Shown here one piece after another: positions 20,891 to 29,656 of a DNA stretch of 64,000 nt. The notes beneath the pieces are model-generated. The model did not search any database. It was not told the origin of the DNA and saw only the letters and a list, made by a program, of their open reading frames with translations. Position 1 is the first letter of the stretch, and the number at the start of each line of letters is the position of its first letter. Made by a program: the position numbers and the translations under genes. Source of the DNA: Solibacillus sp. FSL R7-0682 (lineage in GTDB: Bacteria; Bacillota; Bacilli; Bacillales_A; Planococcaceae); assembly GCF_038005985.1 (NCBI RefSeq), contig NZ_JBBOUI010000001.1:2128001-2192000 (forward strand), given 5' to 3'.

Positions 20891-21871
20891 TTAATCTAGT
20901 ATAGCAAATATATCTTCGAGATGATCCCAATGATCGCCAACCCAAACGTTTTCTTCATTAAATCTTTTTATAACGGCTGAATTTTGCATTTTTACGCTAA
21001 CCCATTCTGCTTCTTTCCACCAAGTTAATTTGAAAGACCGCACTAATTTTTGATTTGATAATGGTTGAAATTCTCTATAGCCTTTAACAAAGGCAGCAAC
21101 ACAACCTAAATGAATCTTGCCGTTTTCAATGCAAAACGATAAAAGTGGCCTTGAAATATCAAACTCACGGTAAACATAATTGATTCTATCGAAATCTAGA
21201 ATTGCGGAGACAAGATTATTTTTAAATAAAATGTTATCTGCAAATAAGTCCCAATGACTCCAACCAATTTCACAATCCGAAAAAATATGTACATCGTTTT
21301 TTTCAATGATTTTTCTTTGTGTATCTAGTGTAGATAGTGTACTTTGGCAATCTATACGAATTGCTTCATTCCATCTTTCCTTCCAGTTTTCAAACATACT
21401 TTCTTTAGTACGAACATCCCAGTGAAGTGGTATATTTATTCGATTATTACTATTTATAATCATGTGCATTTTACCAATAATTTGACCCAAATGAAACATT
21501 TGTTGCTCATTTGCAGTTCCTGCCTTAAGATTATGACCTTCACAAAACTTCATTAATACAAATCGCTCATCATTTGTTGATTTTATTACATATTTGCCGT
21601 TATGAGTATATAGTTCTGGACAAGGTATCCCGGAATTATAGAGCGTATTTTGATGATTTAATGAAATTTCTAATCCCTCGACCATATGTTCAGGATAACG
21701 TGATTTATTATACTGCTTTGCAAAGAAATCTCCATGATCGGTTTTAAGTATCCATTTTAAATTCATATAACCTAAATCAACAATCGTAAAATCGAGGATA
21801 TTCAATCCCCAAATGGAAATAATTGCTTCGAAAATGTCCTCTCTTATCGATTTATTCAACACATTGTTCAT
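20891..21871 (-). CDS. Aminoglycoside/choline-kinase-like phosphotransferase (APH fold)
   Basis: 326 residues from ATG at 21871-21869, 6 nt after AAGGAG; it overlaps the upstream stop as TGATG, so translation is coupled. The kinase core is visible: Brenner-type GWSHWDLFADNILF (catalytic Asp and Asn) and AILDFDRI (metal-binding Asp). The N-terminal ATP lobe shows WILKTDHGDFFAKQY. The family phosphorylates small alcohols, amino sugars or spore-coat-linked substrates (CotS/YerI-like). The substrate cannot be told; a resistance role is possible but unsupported. Confidence 0.75.
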   Translation of the reverse strand: MNNVLNKSIREDIFEAIISIWGLNILDFTIVDLGYMNLKWILKTDHGDFFAKQYNKSRYPEHMVEGLEISLNHQNTLYNSGIPCPELYTHNGKYVIKSTNDERFVLMKFCEGHNLKAGTANEQQMFHLGQIIGKMHMIINSNNRINIPLHWDVRTKESMFENWKERWNEAIRIDCQSTLSTLDTQRKIIEKNDVHIFSDCEIGWSHWDLFADNILFKNNLVSAILDFDRINYVYREFDISRPLLSFCIENGKIHLGCVAAFVKGYREFQPLSNQKLVRSFKLTWWKEAEWVSVKMQNSAVIKRFNEENVWVGDHWDHLEDIFAILD

Positions 21872-22302
21872 CAATATCTCCTTTTTCGAGTAATGATTAT
21901 AATTGCAGCAATAACGATGACAAAAATCCCAACTCCTTTATAGACATACCGCTCTACCTGATTTGGGGCCGTGTACTCTCCATTATTAATTGCTTTTAGA
22001 TATTTTCCTGCCGTGACTTCTACTGCTATAGCGCTATTTGGATCAATTCCTTGTATGGAAAAATATTTCGTACCTTTTGGATAGTGATTCGAGAAATTAC
22101 CTGCTAAAGATTCCATATCGGAATAGCTCGTCACTTTACCTATTCGCTTATCTATCGCTGTTATTTCTTCTTCCGTCATTTGATAAATATGGCCATCCCA
22201 CACTACGAAGGAATATACCCACGAAGTAGCAGCAACATTTGTTGGAATAACGAAAAACAAAAGGGTACTTAAAACTAAAATAATGGTTTCTAATTGCTTC
22301 AT
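21871..22302 (-). CDS. Secreted/membrane-anchored hypothetical protein
   Basis: 143 residues: signal peptide or anchor (about 6-26, ending NVAATS), a small extracytoplasmic domain (WVYSFVVWDGHIYQMTEEEI ... YPKGTKYFSIQG), then a C-terminal membrane helix (about 121-138) and basic stop RKRRY. The outer domain contains an IGKV..YSDMESLAGNFSNHYPKGTKYFSI element seen in Bacillus proteins of unknown function. Coupled to the kinase-like gene by a TGATG overlap. Confidence 0.65.
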   Translation of the reverse strand: MKQLETIILVLSTLLFFVIPTNVAATSWVYSFVVWDGHIYQMTEEEITAIDKRIGKVTSYSDMESLAGNFSNHYPKGTKYFSIQGIDPNSAIAVEVTAGKYLKAINNGEYTAPNQVERYVYKGVGIFVIVIAAIIIITRKRRY

Positions 22303-22374
22303 CTCTTTCCCTCCAAATCAATTACTTTCATCATTAGACTTTAATTTATTCGGGAAAGTTACAATAATAGGGAT

Positions 22375-23145
22375 TTATTTTAAAGCGACCCAAGCCCGAT
22401 TACGTTCATGCTGCAAACGAATAGGTTGCCCAAAGAAATTGCTTAAACATTCTTCAGTTAAAATCGCTTCCCGCACATCAGCTGCTACATCTTTACCATC
22501 CTTCATTAATAAAACATGGGTAAAACATGGTAAAATCTCTTCTACGTGATGTGTAACATAAATCAGTGTCGGACAGTTTTCCTTCGTTGCAATCTGTTTG
22601 ATGGTTTCAAGTAAATTTTCACGTTCCAAAATATCAAGTCCTCCACATGGCTCATCTAAAATTAAAATTTCAGGCTCTGCCATTATCGCACGCGCAATTT
22701 GGACTCGTTGACGTTCGCCTTGTGATAAATACTCAAATTCTTTATTTGCTAAATGTTCACAATGAAAATGCTTCATAATTTCAACGGCGTTTGCAATTTC
22801 TTCCTCAGACACTTCTTCAAATAATCGAAGGGCGCCAAACTTGCCGCTTAATACAATTTCAATTGCAGAATCCCGCCAATTAAAGTGATCAAGCATCACA
22901 TTACTAACCCAACCTATACGTCTTCGAAGGGTAGGGATGTACGTTTGTCCATACGTTTCGCCAAGTACTTGAACTTTTCCATCATTTGGCCAAATGTAGC
23001 CGTTAATTACTTTTAACAACGTCGTTTTACCACACCCATTTAAGCCTAAAATTGCCCAGTGCTCATTCTTAGCTACATGCCAGTTTAAGTTATCTAAAAT
23101 GATTTTTTCATTACGGTACAGATGTATGTTTTCAATATGTATCAT
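22375..23145 (-). CDS. ABC transporter ATP-binding protein (YlmA-like)
   Basis: 256 residues from the ATG at 23145, 5 nt after GGAGGTGG; a longer frame to 23160 would overlap that site. Walker A GLNGCGKTT, signature YLSQGERQRVQIARA, Walker B ILILDEP, D-loop GGLD and H-loop YVTHH are all present. The length and motifs match YlmA-type stand-alone ATPases. No permease gene is adjacent, so substrate and partners are unknown. It may act in an ABC-F-like or accessory fashion, but only one nucleotide-binding domain is present. Confidence 0.85.
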   Translation of the reverse strand: MIHIENIHLYRNEKIILDNLNWHVAKNEHWAILGLNGCGKTTLLKVINGYIWPNDGKVQVLGETYGQTYIPTLRRRIGWVSNVMLDHFNWRDSAIEIVLSGKFGALRLFEEVSEEEIANAVEIMKHFHCEHLANKEFEYLSQGERQRVQIARAIMAEPEILILDEPCGGLDILERENLLETIKQIATKENCPTLIYVTHHVEEILPCFTHVLLMKDGKDVAADVREAILTEECLSNFFGQPIRLQHERNRAWVALK

Positions 23146-23270
23146 TCCAACCACCTCCAATTCTACTATGCGCTATTTTTGAAAAATTAGGAAGTAATTT
23201 TCTGATTTTTCTTTAATTTGTAGAAATTAAAGTTTAATATAAAAAATAAAATTATAAGGATGATGATCGA

Positions 23271-23414
23271 ATGAATCCTATATTAAATAAAGGAGACACA
23301 ATCGGCATTTTCTCACACTCATCGCCAGCTTCAGTTACTGGAGGGCAACGGTATGAACGAGGAAAACATAGAAGAAGCAGTGCTTATAAAGTTGTTTACT
23401 TTATATTGAACTAA
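23271..23414 (+). pseudogene. N-terminal remnant of an S66 LD-carboxypeptidase
   Basis: 47 codons: MNPILNKGDTIGIFSHSSPA is the characteristic start of S66 (MccF/LdcA) peptidases, normally about 300 residues. After RYERG the match is lost and a stop follows. The rest of the gene is gone, so the next gene was probably joined here by a deletion. Confidence 0.7.
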
Positions 23415-23441
23415 CTCTCCTGTATGGAAAGAAGGATTGCT

Positions 23442-24140
23442 GTGAAAAAGACGTTGGTATTGCTTGGGATAGGAATTTTCTTATTTTCCCTACTATTGCT
23501 AGGCACTTATAAATTAATGAATTCTAGGACGTATCAGTTGTTTGGGGGCTTAACTAAACAAGTAGAGACGAATCAGAAAGTGATTGCTTTAACTTTTGAT
23601 GATGGTCCAGCAGATAACACAAATCTGATATTACCGCTATTAGAAAAGTACAATGCTAAAGCTACCTTTTTTCTGATAGGTGCAGAGATTGAAAAATATC
23701 CAGAGGAAGCAAGAAGAATTGCACAAGAAGGACATCAAATTGGGAATCACACTTATTCACATAATCGAATGATTTTCAAAACACCCTCTTACTACAAAGA
23801 TGAAATAGAAAAGACAGATCAATTGATTCAAAATACAGGTTACAAAGGGGAAATCGATGTTCGACCACCAAATGGGAAAAAGCTGATAGGGTTACCGTAT
23901 TACCTAAAGAAACATAATAGAGACACTATAACTTGGAATCTTGAACCAGATACTTTTTACACAACGGTTTCTGATAAAGTTAAATATGTGACAGAGAATA
24001 TTGAACCTGGTTCAATTATCTTGCTGCATCCAATGTACGATAAAACGGGAAAAGCAATCCAAACAATTGAAGGTATACTACATGTACTTTCAAAGGAAGG
24101 TTATACATTTGTTACTGTTAATGAACTTCAGGATTTATAA
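23442..24140 (+). CDS. Membrane-anchored polysaccharide deacetylase (NodB domain)
   Basis: 232 residues from GTG 23442, 5 nt after GAAGGA; the ATG at 23424 has no ribosome site. N-terminal anchor (about 4-24), then the NodB domain with the first motif TFDDGPADN (catalytic Asp and metal Asp), GNHTYSHNRM (metal His pair) and RPPNGKK, TWNLEPDTF and LLHPMYD (catalytic His). Deacetylates peptidoglycan or chitin-type N-acetyl groups outside the membrane. The RPPNG motif differs from the usual RPPYG. Cell-wall modification is the likely role. Confidence 0.85.
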   Translation: MKKTLVLLGIGIFLFSLLLLGTYKLMNSRTYQLFGGLTKQVETNQKVIALTFDDGPADNTNLILPLLEKYNAKATFFLIGAEIEKYPEEARRIAQEGHQIGNHTYSHNRMIFKTPSYYKDEIEKTDQLIQNTGYKGEIDVRPPNGKKLIGLPYYLKKHNRDTITWNLEPDTFYTTVSDKVKYVTENIEPGSIILLHPMYDKTGKAIQTIEGILHVLSKEGYTFVTVNELQDL

Positions 24141-24266
24141 TTTCTCATTCTTTTATTAAAGTAATGAATTAATTGTAAAAATGGATTGTTTATTAACGAT
24201 CGTTCATGGCTACTTTAACCAAGCTATAATCATCATTTTAAATTCTTTGTAGAGGAGAAATTAGAA

Positions 24267-24950
24267 TTGAAAATTGCATTAATAGGTGACAGTTTAACAG
24301 AAGGGCGTCCTGGAGTTGCTTTCTCTAACATACTTAAGGAACAGTTTCCAAACATTACTTTCATTAATCTTGGCAAACCCGGTGAATCGGTTATAAGTTT
24401 ATTTAATCGTTTAATGAAAACAAAGTTAGAGAGTGATTATGATCTTGCTTTCCTTTGGATCGGGGTAAATGACGTATATTCAAAGATGCTAACGGTTCAA
24501 GCACAGCCCGTAGCGAAAGATCATGACGAATTCAAAGACTATTATTCCAAAGTACTAAACCTCATTATGGAATCCTCGAAAAAAGTTGTAACCGTTACGC
24601 CTGCAATCGTTGGTGAAAATATAGAGAATGCTTCAAATAATGAAATTAAAGAATTAAATAAACTGATCCAATCCATTTCCGCTAAACATGAAAATGTTTA
24701 TTTTATGAATTTAAATGCAATATTTTTAAACCATCTTTCAAAAGTAAACAGCACAGATTATATCAGCACAAAAGTAATAAGAGTAATGATGGATATTTTC
24801 TATAAAAAGCCTTCAAAAATTGATAAGATGTCAAAAAAACGTGGTCTTCATCTTACTTTAGATGGTATACACCTCAATAGTACTGGAGCTCAATTAGTTG
24901 CAGAGTCTTATGCGTCTATTATTAATTACTTAATTAACGAAAACGATTAA
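24267..24950 (+). CDS. SGNH/GDSL-type esterase
   Basis: 227 residues from TTG 24267, after GAGGAG. Block I IGDSLTEG (nucleophile Ser), block II NLGKPGES (Gly), block III WIGVNDVY (Asn), block V DGIHLNSTGAQL (Asp/His). No signal peptide, so probably cytosolic, or a peptidoglycan/lipid deacylase in a non-secreted form. Alone between a deacetylase and a degraded region. Confidence 0.85.
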   Translation: MKIALIGDSLTEGRPGVAFSNILKEQFPNITFINLGKPGESVISLFNRLMKTKLESDYDLAFLWIGVNDVYSKMLTVQAQPVAKDHDEFKDYYSKVLNLIMESSKKVVTVTPAIVGENIENASNNEIKELNKLIQSISAKHENVYFMNLNAIFLNHLSKVNSTDYISTKVIRVMMDIFYKKPSKIDKMSKKRGLHLTLDGIHLNSTGAQLVAESYASIINYLINEND

Positions 24951-25354
24951 AGTTACAAAAATTGGTTTACCACTATAAAGAGGAACCATTCCTACTACAA
25001 ATTTCACGGAATTTTTATGTACCAAACATTTCAAGGACCTTTCTAAACACTACTTTGGGAGAAGGGGTGGATTTAACCTTACAATTTAATTTTGGTTGCC
25101 AGTGAAGAAAATCCTGAAATAAGAGTGATACCTTCAACAGAACAAATAGAAAAGTTGAAGGGAAATGCATTGGAAGAATGCATTGGAAGTGAGTTTAATT
25201 GTTATTATTGATGGTGATGAAATAGCACGTTATGACCTTAGTAATTAAAATTAGGTGATTTAAATATATAGAAGTGATTAAATTTGGGAAAATATTAGCT
25301 AAAGGAGGTTATTTAGCTGAAGTGTAAAATTAATTTTTACTAAAGGAGATAAAT
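24951..25354 (+). other. Gene remnants, no intact gene
   Basis: Contains a decayed frame around 25098-25246 (VASEENPEIRVIPSTEQIEKL followed, after a frame change, by VIIDGDEIARYDLSN), which looks like a broken small protein. A good ribosome site (AAAGGAG, 25342) belongs to the next gene. Confidence 0.4.
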
Positions 25355-25672
25355 GTGAATATTATACTGATTTTTATTGTTTCATTGATCGCCAATTTAA
25401 TTGGTAATACTGTAATGTCGGTAATATATAAGAATGCAGAAAAAAAGGATAAAGGGTTTGTAATTGTCTATCATAAATTAAGTTATAGAAGAAGGTTTAT
25501 ACGTACGCTATGGTTGATTCCGTTTGTATCACTATTATATCTTACTATGTATTGGATTGGTGATTTAACTTCAAATGAAAATATAACAATTGGAGTAATT
25601 TTATTATTTTTATTATTACTAGACATTCTTTACAATTTTACAAAATGGAAAAATAGTGAAAAACAAGTATAA
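25355..25672 (+). CDS. Small membrane protein of unknown function
   Basis: 105 residues from GTG 25355 (AAGGAGAT 6 nt upstream; the overlapping ATG runs into TGA). Three probable membrane helices: about 3-22, 50-68 and 77-95. The loop between the first two is basic (KNAEKKDKGFVIVYHKLSYRRRFIR). No family recognised. Confidence 0.6.
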   Translation: MNIILIFIVSLIANLIGNTVMSVIYKNAEKKDKGFVIVYHKLSYRRRFIRTLWLIPFVSLLYLTMYWIGDLTSNENITIGVILLFLLLLDILYNFTKWKNSEKQV

Positions 25673-25783
25673 TTTTAATCAAGTATTGAATGCTTAAAAA
25701 TAAGTTATTGACAATATTTTGGTAGTAGGTTAGATTAATTACTAATTTCAATTTAAAAAGCAATGAAAAGGATATGAATCGTT

Positions 25784-26404
25784 TTAGAGAAGGTCAAAAG
25801 AGAGGGAAATCACCGGCTGAAAGTTTCCTGATTGGACAAATCGATTTACTCCCTTCTTTTCTAAATATCGATAAACAGTTGTTCGAGAAATTCCCCACAT
25901 TTGAGCAATATCAGTAATAGGAGTCCCATTTTGCACCAATGTCTTTAACATTTCTAACTCTTTCTTGTCTAACTTTTCTGGTCTTCCTCCTAATCGTCCT
26001 CTGGCTTTTGCTGCAACACGCCCAGCTGCTGATCGCTCCTGAATAAGATTACGCTCAAATTCAGCAAATGCTGCAAAGAGATGAAATATTAGTTGCCCCG
26101 TTGCACTAGCTTTGTCCATCGTAATGTTTTCCTGCAAGTTATGGAAGCTAATACCTCTCTCATTAAGGTCATTCACAATTTTAATTAAATGTTGCATATT
26201 TCTCCCTAATCGATCTAAGCGCAAAACTACTATCGAATCACCAGTGCGTAAAAATTGTAGTGCCTCTTCCAACCCTTGTCTTTTATCTTTGGCACCACTA
26301 ATTTTATCCGTAAATATTTCTTCGCAACCATGTTCCTTAAGAGCATCCAATTGTAAATCAAGATTTTGGATACCTGTTGAAACACGAGCATATCCTACCT
26401 TCAT
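25784..26404 (-). CDS. Serine recombinase (resolvase/invertase family)
   Basis: 206 residues. Catalytic domain MKVGYARVSTGIQNLDLQLDAL with nucleophile Ser9, the Arg/Asp motif LRLDRLGRN (about 66-74), FAEFERNLIQERSAAG (E-helix) and a C-terminal HTH (TPITDIAQMWGISRTTVYRYL, about 160-182) as in Tn3-type resolvases. A tail of about 20 residues after the HTH (NRFVQSGNFQPVISLSFDLL) is longer than usual. No matching transposase is visible, so it is probably a leftover of a Tn3-like or plasmid-derived element; the surrounding stretch is full of gene remnants. Confidence 0.88.
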   Translation of the reverse strand: MKVGYARVSTGIQNLDLQLDALKEHGCEEIFTDKISGAKDKRQGLEEALQFLRTGDSIVVLRLDRLGRNMQHLIKIVNDLNERGISFHNLQENITMDKASATGQLIFHLFAAFAEFERNLIQERSAAGRVAAKARGRLGGRPEKLDKKELEMLKTLVQNGTPITDIAQMWGISRTTVYRYLEKKGVNRFVQSGNFQPVISLSFDLL

Positions 26405-27042
26405 TTATTTCACCCTCTACTTTATGACTTTTCTGTTTTATTGTATCAAAACTTAATCGGGGTGGTAATTACTGAACATAGATTTATTTACAGGGTTTAT
26501 GATTATTTATTAAAGGTAAAAAGGTAGAAAAATAGTTACATCACTATGTGTTCATAAATGGAACCGTTTTTGTTACAGTGTTAACATAGAATTCTACTTT
26601 GTAAAAAGCAGTAATGTTAAAAGTTAAAATTACTCTATACGAGAATCGTGCCTTTATATGTAGTAAGGTTTTTGAGCGTATTTAACGTAAATAACGAGAG
26701 CCATTTATTCTAACATATCGAAAATGACACTTAAAACCATGCTTATTAGTCAAATTTTGTCGAAATAAATATCTGTATTTTTTTGTGTAAATTTCCTATA
26801 ATTGTAAATAAAAATCATATTAATACATATTTGTAGTTTATGTGATTTCTAAAATAATTTATAGAGGGAGGGATAATTGAAAGGTAAACTTTATTGCGTT
26901 TTATTACAGTCGGAAATAATCTGTGAGTTGTAAGATTGACTAGTAAAAGAACTGATTCAAGAAGGTGTAAATAAGAAGTCGATTACTAGATTTTTGATTG
27001 AACAAAGATTCATTTAAATTGTAATGAGGGGACTGAAGTACA
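26405..27042 (+). other. Intergenic, AT-rich, with a fragment
   Basis: No intact gene. At 26943-27017 a short open frame (LVKELIQEGVNKKSITRFLIEQRFI, 25 codons with a preceding TGA) looks like the end of a lost DNA-binding protein. The recombinase's res site may lie in 26405-26470 but I could not define it. Confidence 0.35.
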
Positions 27043-28326
27043 TTGATAAAAAATCTATTGAGAATAATTTTTGTGACGGTACTTACGCTTGCAATTGGTA
27101 TTCCAGCTGCTCAAGCTAAAAGCAGTTCAACTGAAATTGACTCGGTAGCAGATGCAACACATAGCTCATCTGTCGTCGAAACTACTTTTTCTCTATCCAA
27201 AGATATTTTAACGAATTATTATAAAAATACCGATCTTGGCACAGCGGGATTAACAGGGAAAACAATTATGGACACAAACTTACTTGACCCGAAATTGTCT
27301 AATTATGTGGAACAGAAAATTAAAACAAAACAATATGTTACAGACGCGGCAGATGCAGAAAAAGAAAATTATACATTGAACTTCACTTTATTATCCTCCG
27401 AGGTGACCAAGGAAGGTGTCTTCCTTTCTATCAGCACAGAGGCTACATTTAATTATGTAGGTTTGAAGGTAGAATCCGGATTTGGCGAAATCTCAAACAT
27501 GTTTTTTAAGAATACGGATACAGGATTTACTTTGACTGATTGGTATATGCCATATGACTATTATGATGAGTTTGTTATAGGTCAAGTGGATAATTCAAGT
27601 CGATTTATCTATAACTCTACTTCAATAGATTCAAATATTTCCCAACGGCAACTGGAACTACATGATAGAATTGTTGATAATTTTTCTGTAGACCGAGAAA
27701 TAGGTTCTGAAGTATCGACAGCCGCAGCACCAGCCCCAAGCGCAACACTAAGGTCTTTGAATAAGAAAAACATAGTAACTTATGCGAGAAATAACATTAA
27801 AGCCTCACCAGCAAGTGGCAATGGTGTTGTGCCCTATTATGATTTTTCTCAAATATCCGGTAATTGGGACTGTACAAATTTCGTGTCGCACGCATTGTTA
27901 GCTGGCGGTGCGGTTGTATATGACACAAATGGAACAGGCATTTCTTCTACTGGTTGGTATTATCGAAATTTGAGTAATCGTTCCTCATCATGGTCAGGTG
28001 TACCAAATCTTCATACTTTTTTGGTGAACAATACAACAAAAGGTCCAGCTGGTACTTCCATTACTTATAGAACTTTTGATTGGTTTTCTACTAATCACCC
28101 TTATGAAGTTGGAGATATCCTACAATTTTATCTAAGTGGAAGTTACAATAATTGGAGACATTCCACTATTATCACTGAATTCTACGAAACAAGCCAGGTA
28201 AATGTTGTAGGAGCATTGGTTACTGGGCGTACTGCTTCAGGTAGCTATAACAATAACCAAAAAGCGGAGACTATATACCCAGGTGATGCTAAAAGGGTTA
28301 TAAAGCTGATAGGTTATTACAACTAA
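27043..28326 (+). CDS. Secreted amidase-domain protein (Amidase_6) with an N-terminal NTF2-like domain
   Basis: 427 residues from TTG 27043. Signal peptide (about 1-25, IPAAQAKS), an N-terminal alpha/beta domain (about 45-210), then the C-terminal amidase-like domain (about 245-427): YARNNIKASPA, GNWDCTNFVSHALLAGG (catalytic Cys-x-x-Phe region), GDILQFY and WRHSTII (His) are the hallmarks of the Amidase_6 family. Such proteins are cell-wall-associated and thought to act on peptidoglycan peptides. The N-terminal domain recurs in the lipoprotein encoded next (28525). Confidence 0.8.
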   Translation: MIKNLLRIIFVTVLTLAIGIPAAQAKSSSTEIDSVADATHSSSVVETTFSLSKDILTNYYKNTDLGTAGLTGKTIMDTNLLDPKLSNYVEQKIKTKQYVTDAADAEKENYTLNFTLLSSEVTKEGVFLSISTEATFNYVGLKVESGFGEISNMFFKNTDTGFTLTDWYMPYDYYDEFVIGQVDNSSRFIYNSTSIDSNISQRQLELHDRIVDNFSVDREIGSEVSTAAAPAPSATLRSLNKKNIVTYARNNIKASPASGNGVVPYYDFSQISGNWDCTNFVSHALLAGGAVVYDTNGTGISSTGWYYRNLSNRSSSWSGVPNLHTFLVNNTTKGPAGTSITYRTFDWFSTNHPYEVGDILQFYLSGSYNNWRHSTIITEFYETSQVNVVGALVTGRTASGSYNNNQKAETIYPGDAKRVIKLIGYYN

Positions 28327-28524
28327 TTACTAAAATCCATGGTACACCATTATAATCTTCCGGTTGTAGTGGTGTATTTTGATATTCTATTCTGATTGTT
28401 AGAGGGAGGAAATCTTAATCTTAGTACTCTCAAGTACAATAGATAAGGAATTGTGTTAATATTTTTTTAACAGTAATCGTAGCATCAAAATATCTATTCA
28501 TATTAGAATTAGAGGGGGGATACA

Positions 28525-29169
28525 ATGAAATTTGCTTATCTGTTAGTAGTCTTATTTACTCTGAGCTCATGTGCACCGGTAGTCTCGGAAGAAAGCAGCG
28601 AAGATAGTGCTATAAACAATGAAATTACGCCCAACACTGAACTGAATGTATTACAAGATTCCCCCGAATATTTAGCTAAAAATGAAGGGGAACTATCTAT
28701 TCAGGATTCTGAGACGGCTTATGAAATGTGTGTAAGAGCGCTGACTGACTATTATAAAGCGGTCTGGAACGGCACGAGTATTGAATTGGATACATTTATA
28801 GATAACGAAAACCTTATACAGTATACGAAAAAGAAAATCCAATCCCAATATGATGTGTATGCCCAATTTAATGCTAAGGTGCAAAATATTAAGATTGACA
28901 CTTGGGAAGTGGGGTATACGGATGATATGGATGGAGGTTTTCTCTATTTAAAATTCCCTGTGGAAATTAAACAGACTGTGGGTAGTCGTGGTGAAGTTAC
29001 TGAGTTTCTTGTACGTAATGTAAACGGCAAGTTAGTCATTGTTGATTGGTATACGGGTACAAAAGATGGTTATGATTTCATGGTTCGTGGAGAAAATCTA
29101 ACGATTAACAACCCCGATATTTGGAATGACAGTGAATGGGTAAAGAAGTTAGATAATAAAATGGACTGA
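28525..29169 (+). CDS. Lipoprotein related to the amidase's N-terminal domain
   Basis: 214 residues; AGGGGGGA before ATG 28525. Lipobox LSSCAP (Cys17) after a short signal, then an acidic linker (19-60) and a domain (about 68-195) with TAYEMCVRALTDYYKAVWNGT, NENLIQYTKKKIQSQYDVYAQF and VIVDWYTGTKDGYDF. These align by eye with the preceding protein's SKDILTNYYKN, NYVEQKIKTKQYV and LTDWYMPYDYYDEF. It lacks the amidase domain. Probably a membrane-tethered partner, regulator or immunity-like protein of that amidase, born by duplication. Confidence 0.65.
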   Translation: MKFAYLLVVLFTLSSCAPVVSEESSEDSAINNEITPNTELNVLQDSPEYLAKNEGELSIQDSETAYEMCVRALTDYYKAVWNGTSIELDTFIDNENLIQYTKKKIQSQYDVYAQFNAKVQNIKIDTWEVGYTDDMDGGFLYLKFPVEIKQTVGSRGEVTEFLVRNVNGKLVIVDWYTGTKDGYDFMVRGENLTINNPDIWNDSEWVKKLDNKMD

Positions 29170-29656
29170 ATTTTAGGCTCATCTCAATATTTAGTTATTT
29201 ACAGATTGCTTGACAATCACAAAATCAAGGTGTCAACAAAATCCCCTTTGGAGCCTCCTTAGCGTACAGAAATAGTCTAATCTAAAAAAGTTAATTACCT
29301 TTATTTTATCCCCCATCCAAAATAGGACGGGGGTAAGTATGTTGGAGTTAATCCTGAAATTTCCTTATTGCGGGTCGTGACAGCTTAGCTGGTACTATTC
29401 CAAAACAGAATGTGAAATCGGCTGTTTTATTTTCGAGTTTCCTTAGCGTACAAAATTTCAAAAATGTTGGCTGTCCCCCCCTGATTGAGGGTAATGTCTC
29501 ATAAGAATCGTATCAAAATATGCTTATCGTTGTAAATCCGCATTTTCCTGACGCTACCCCAACCTTAAATTATTACCGTTGAATTGATTTTCTAACTAAC
29601 CAAGGCTTATTTTCTAATTTCAATGGTAACAGTATCAAAACAGGAAAAAACACATT
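29170..29656 (+). repeat. Non-coding stretch with repeated CCTTAGCGTA motif
   Basis: TCCTTAGCGTACA occurs at 29256-29268 and 29440-29452, with degenerate copies at 29697 and 29740 (CTTAGCGTA) and an inverted one near 31032. Each is followed by a similar 'AAA' and a nearby AAATCGGCT. No gene is seen. This may be a family of short dispersed elements whose recombination truncated the downstream thrS. Confidence 0.5.
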
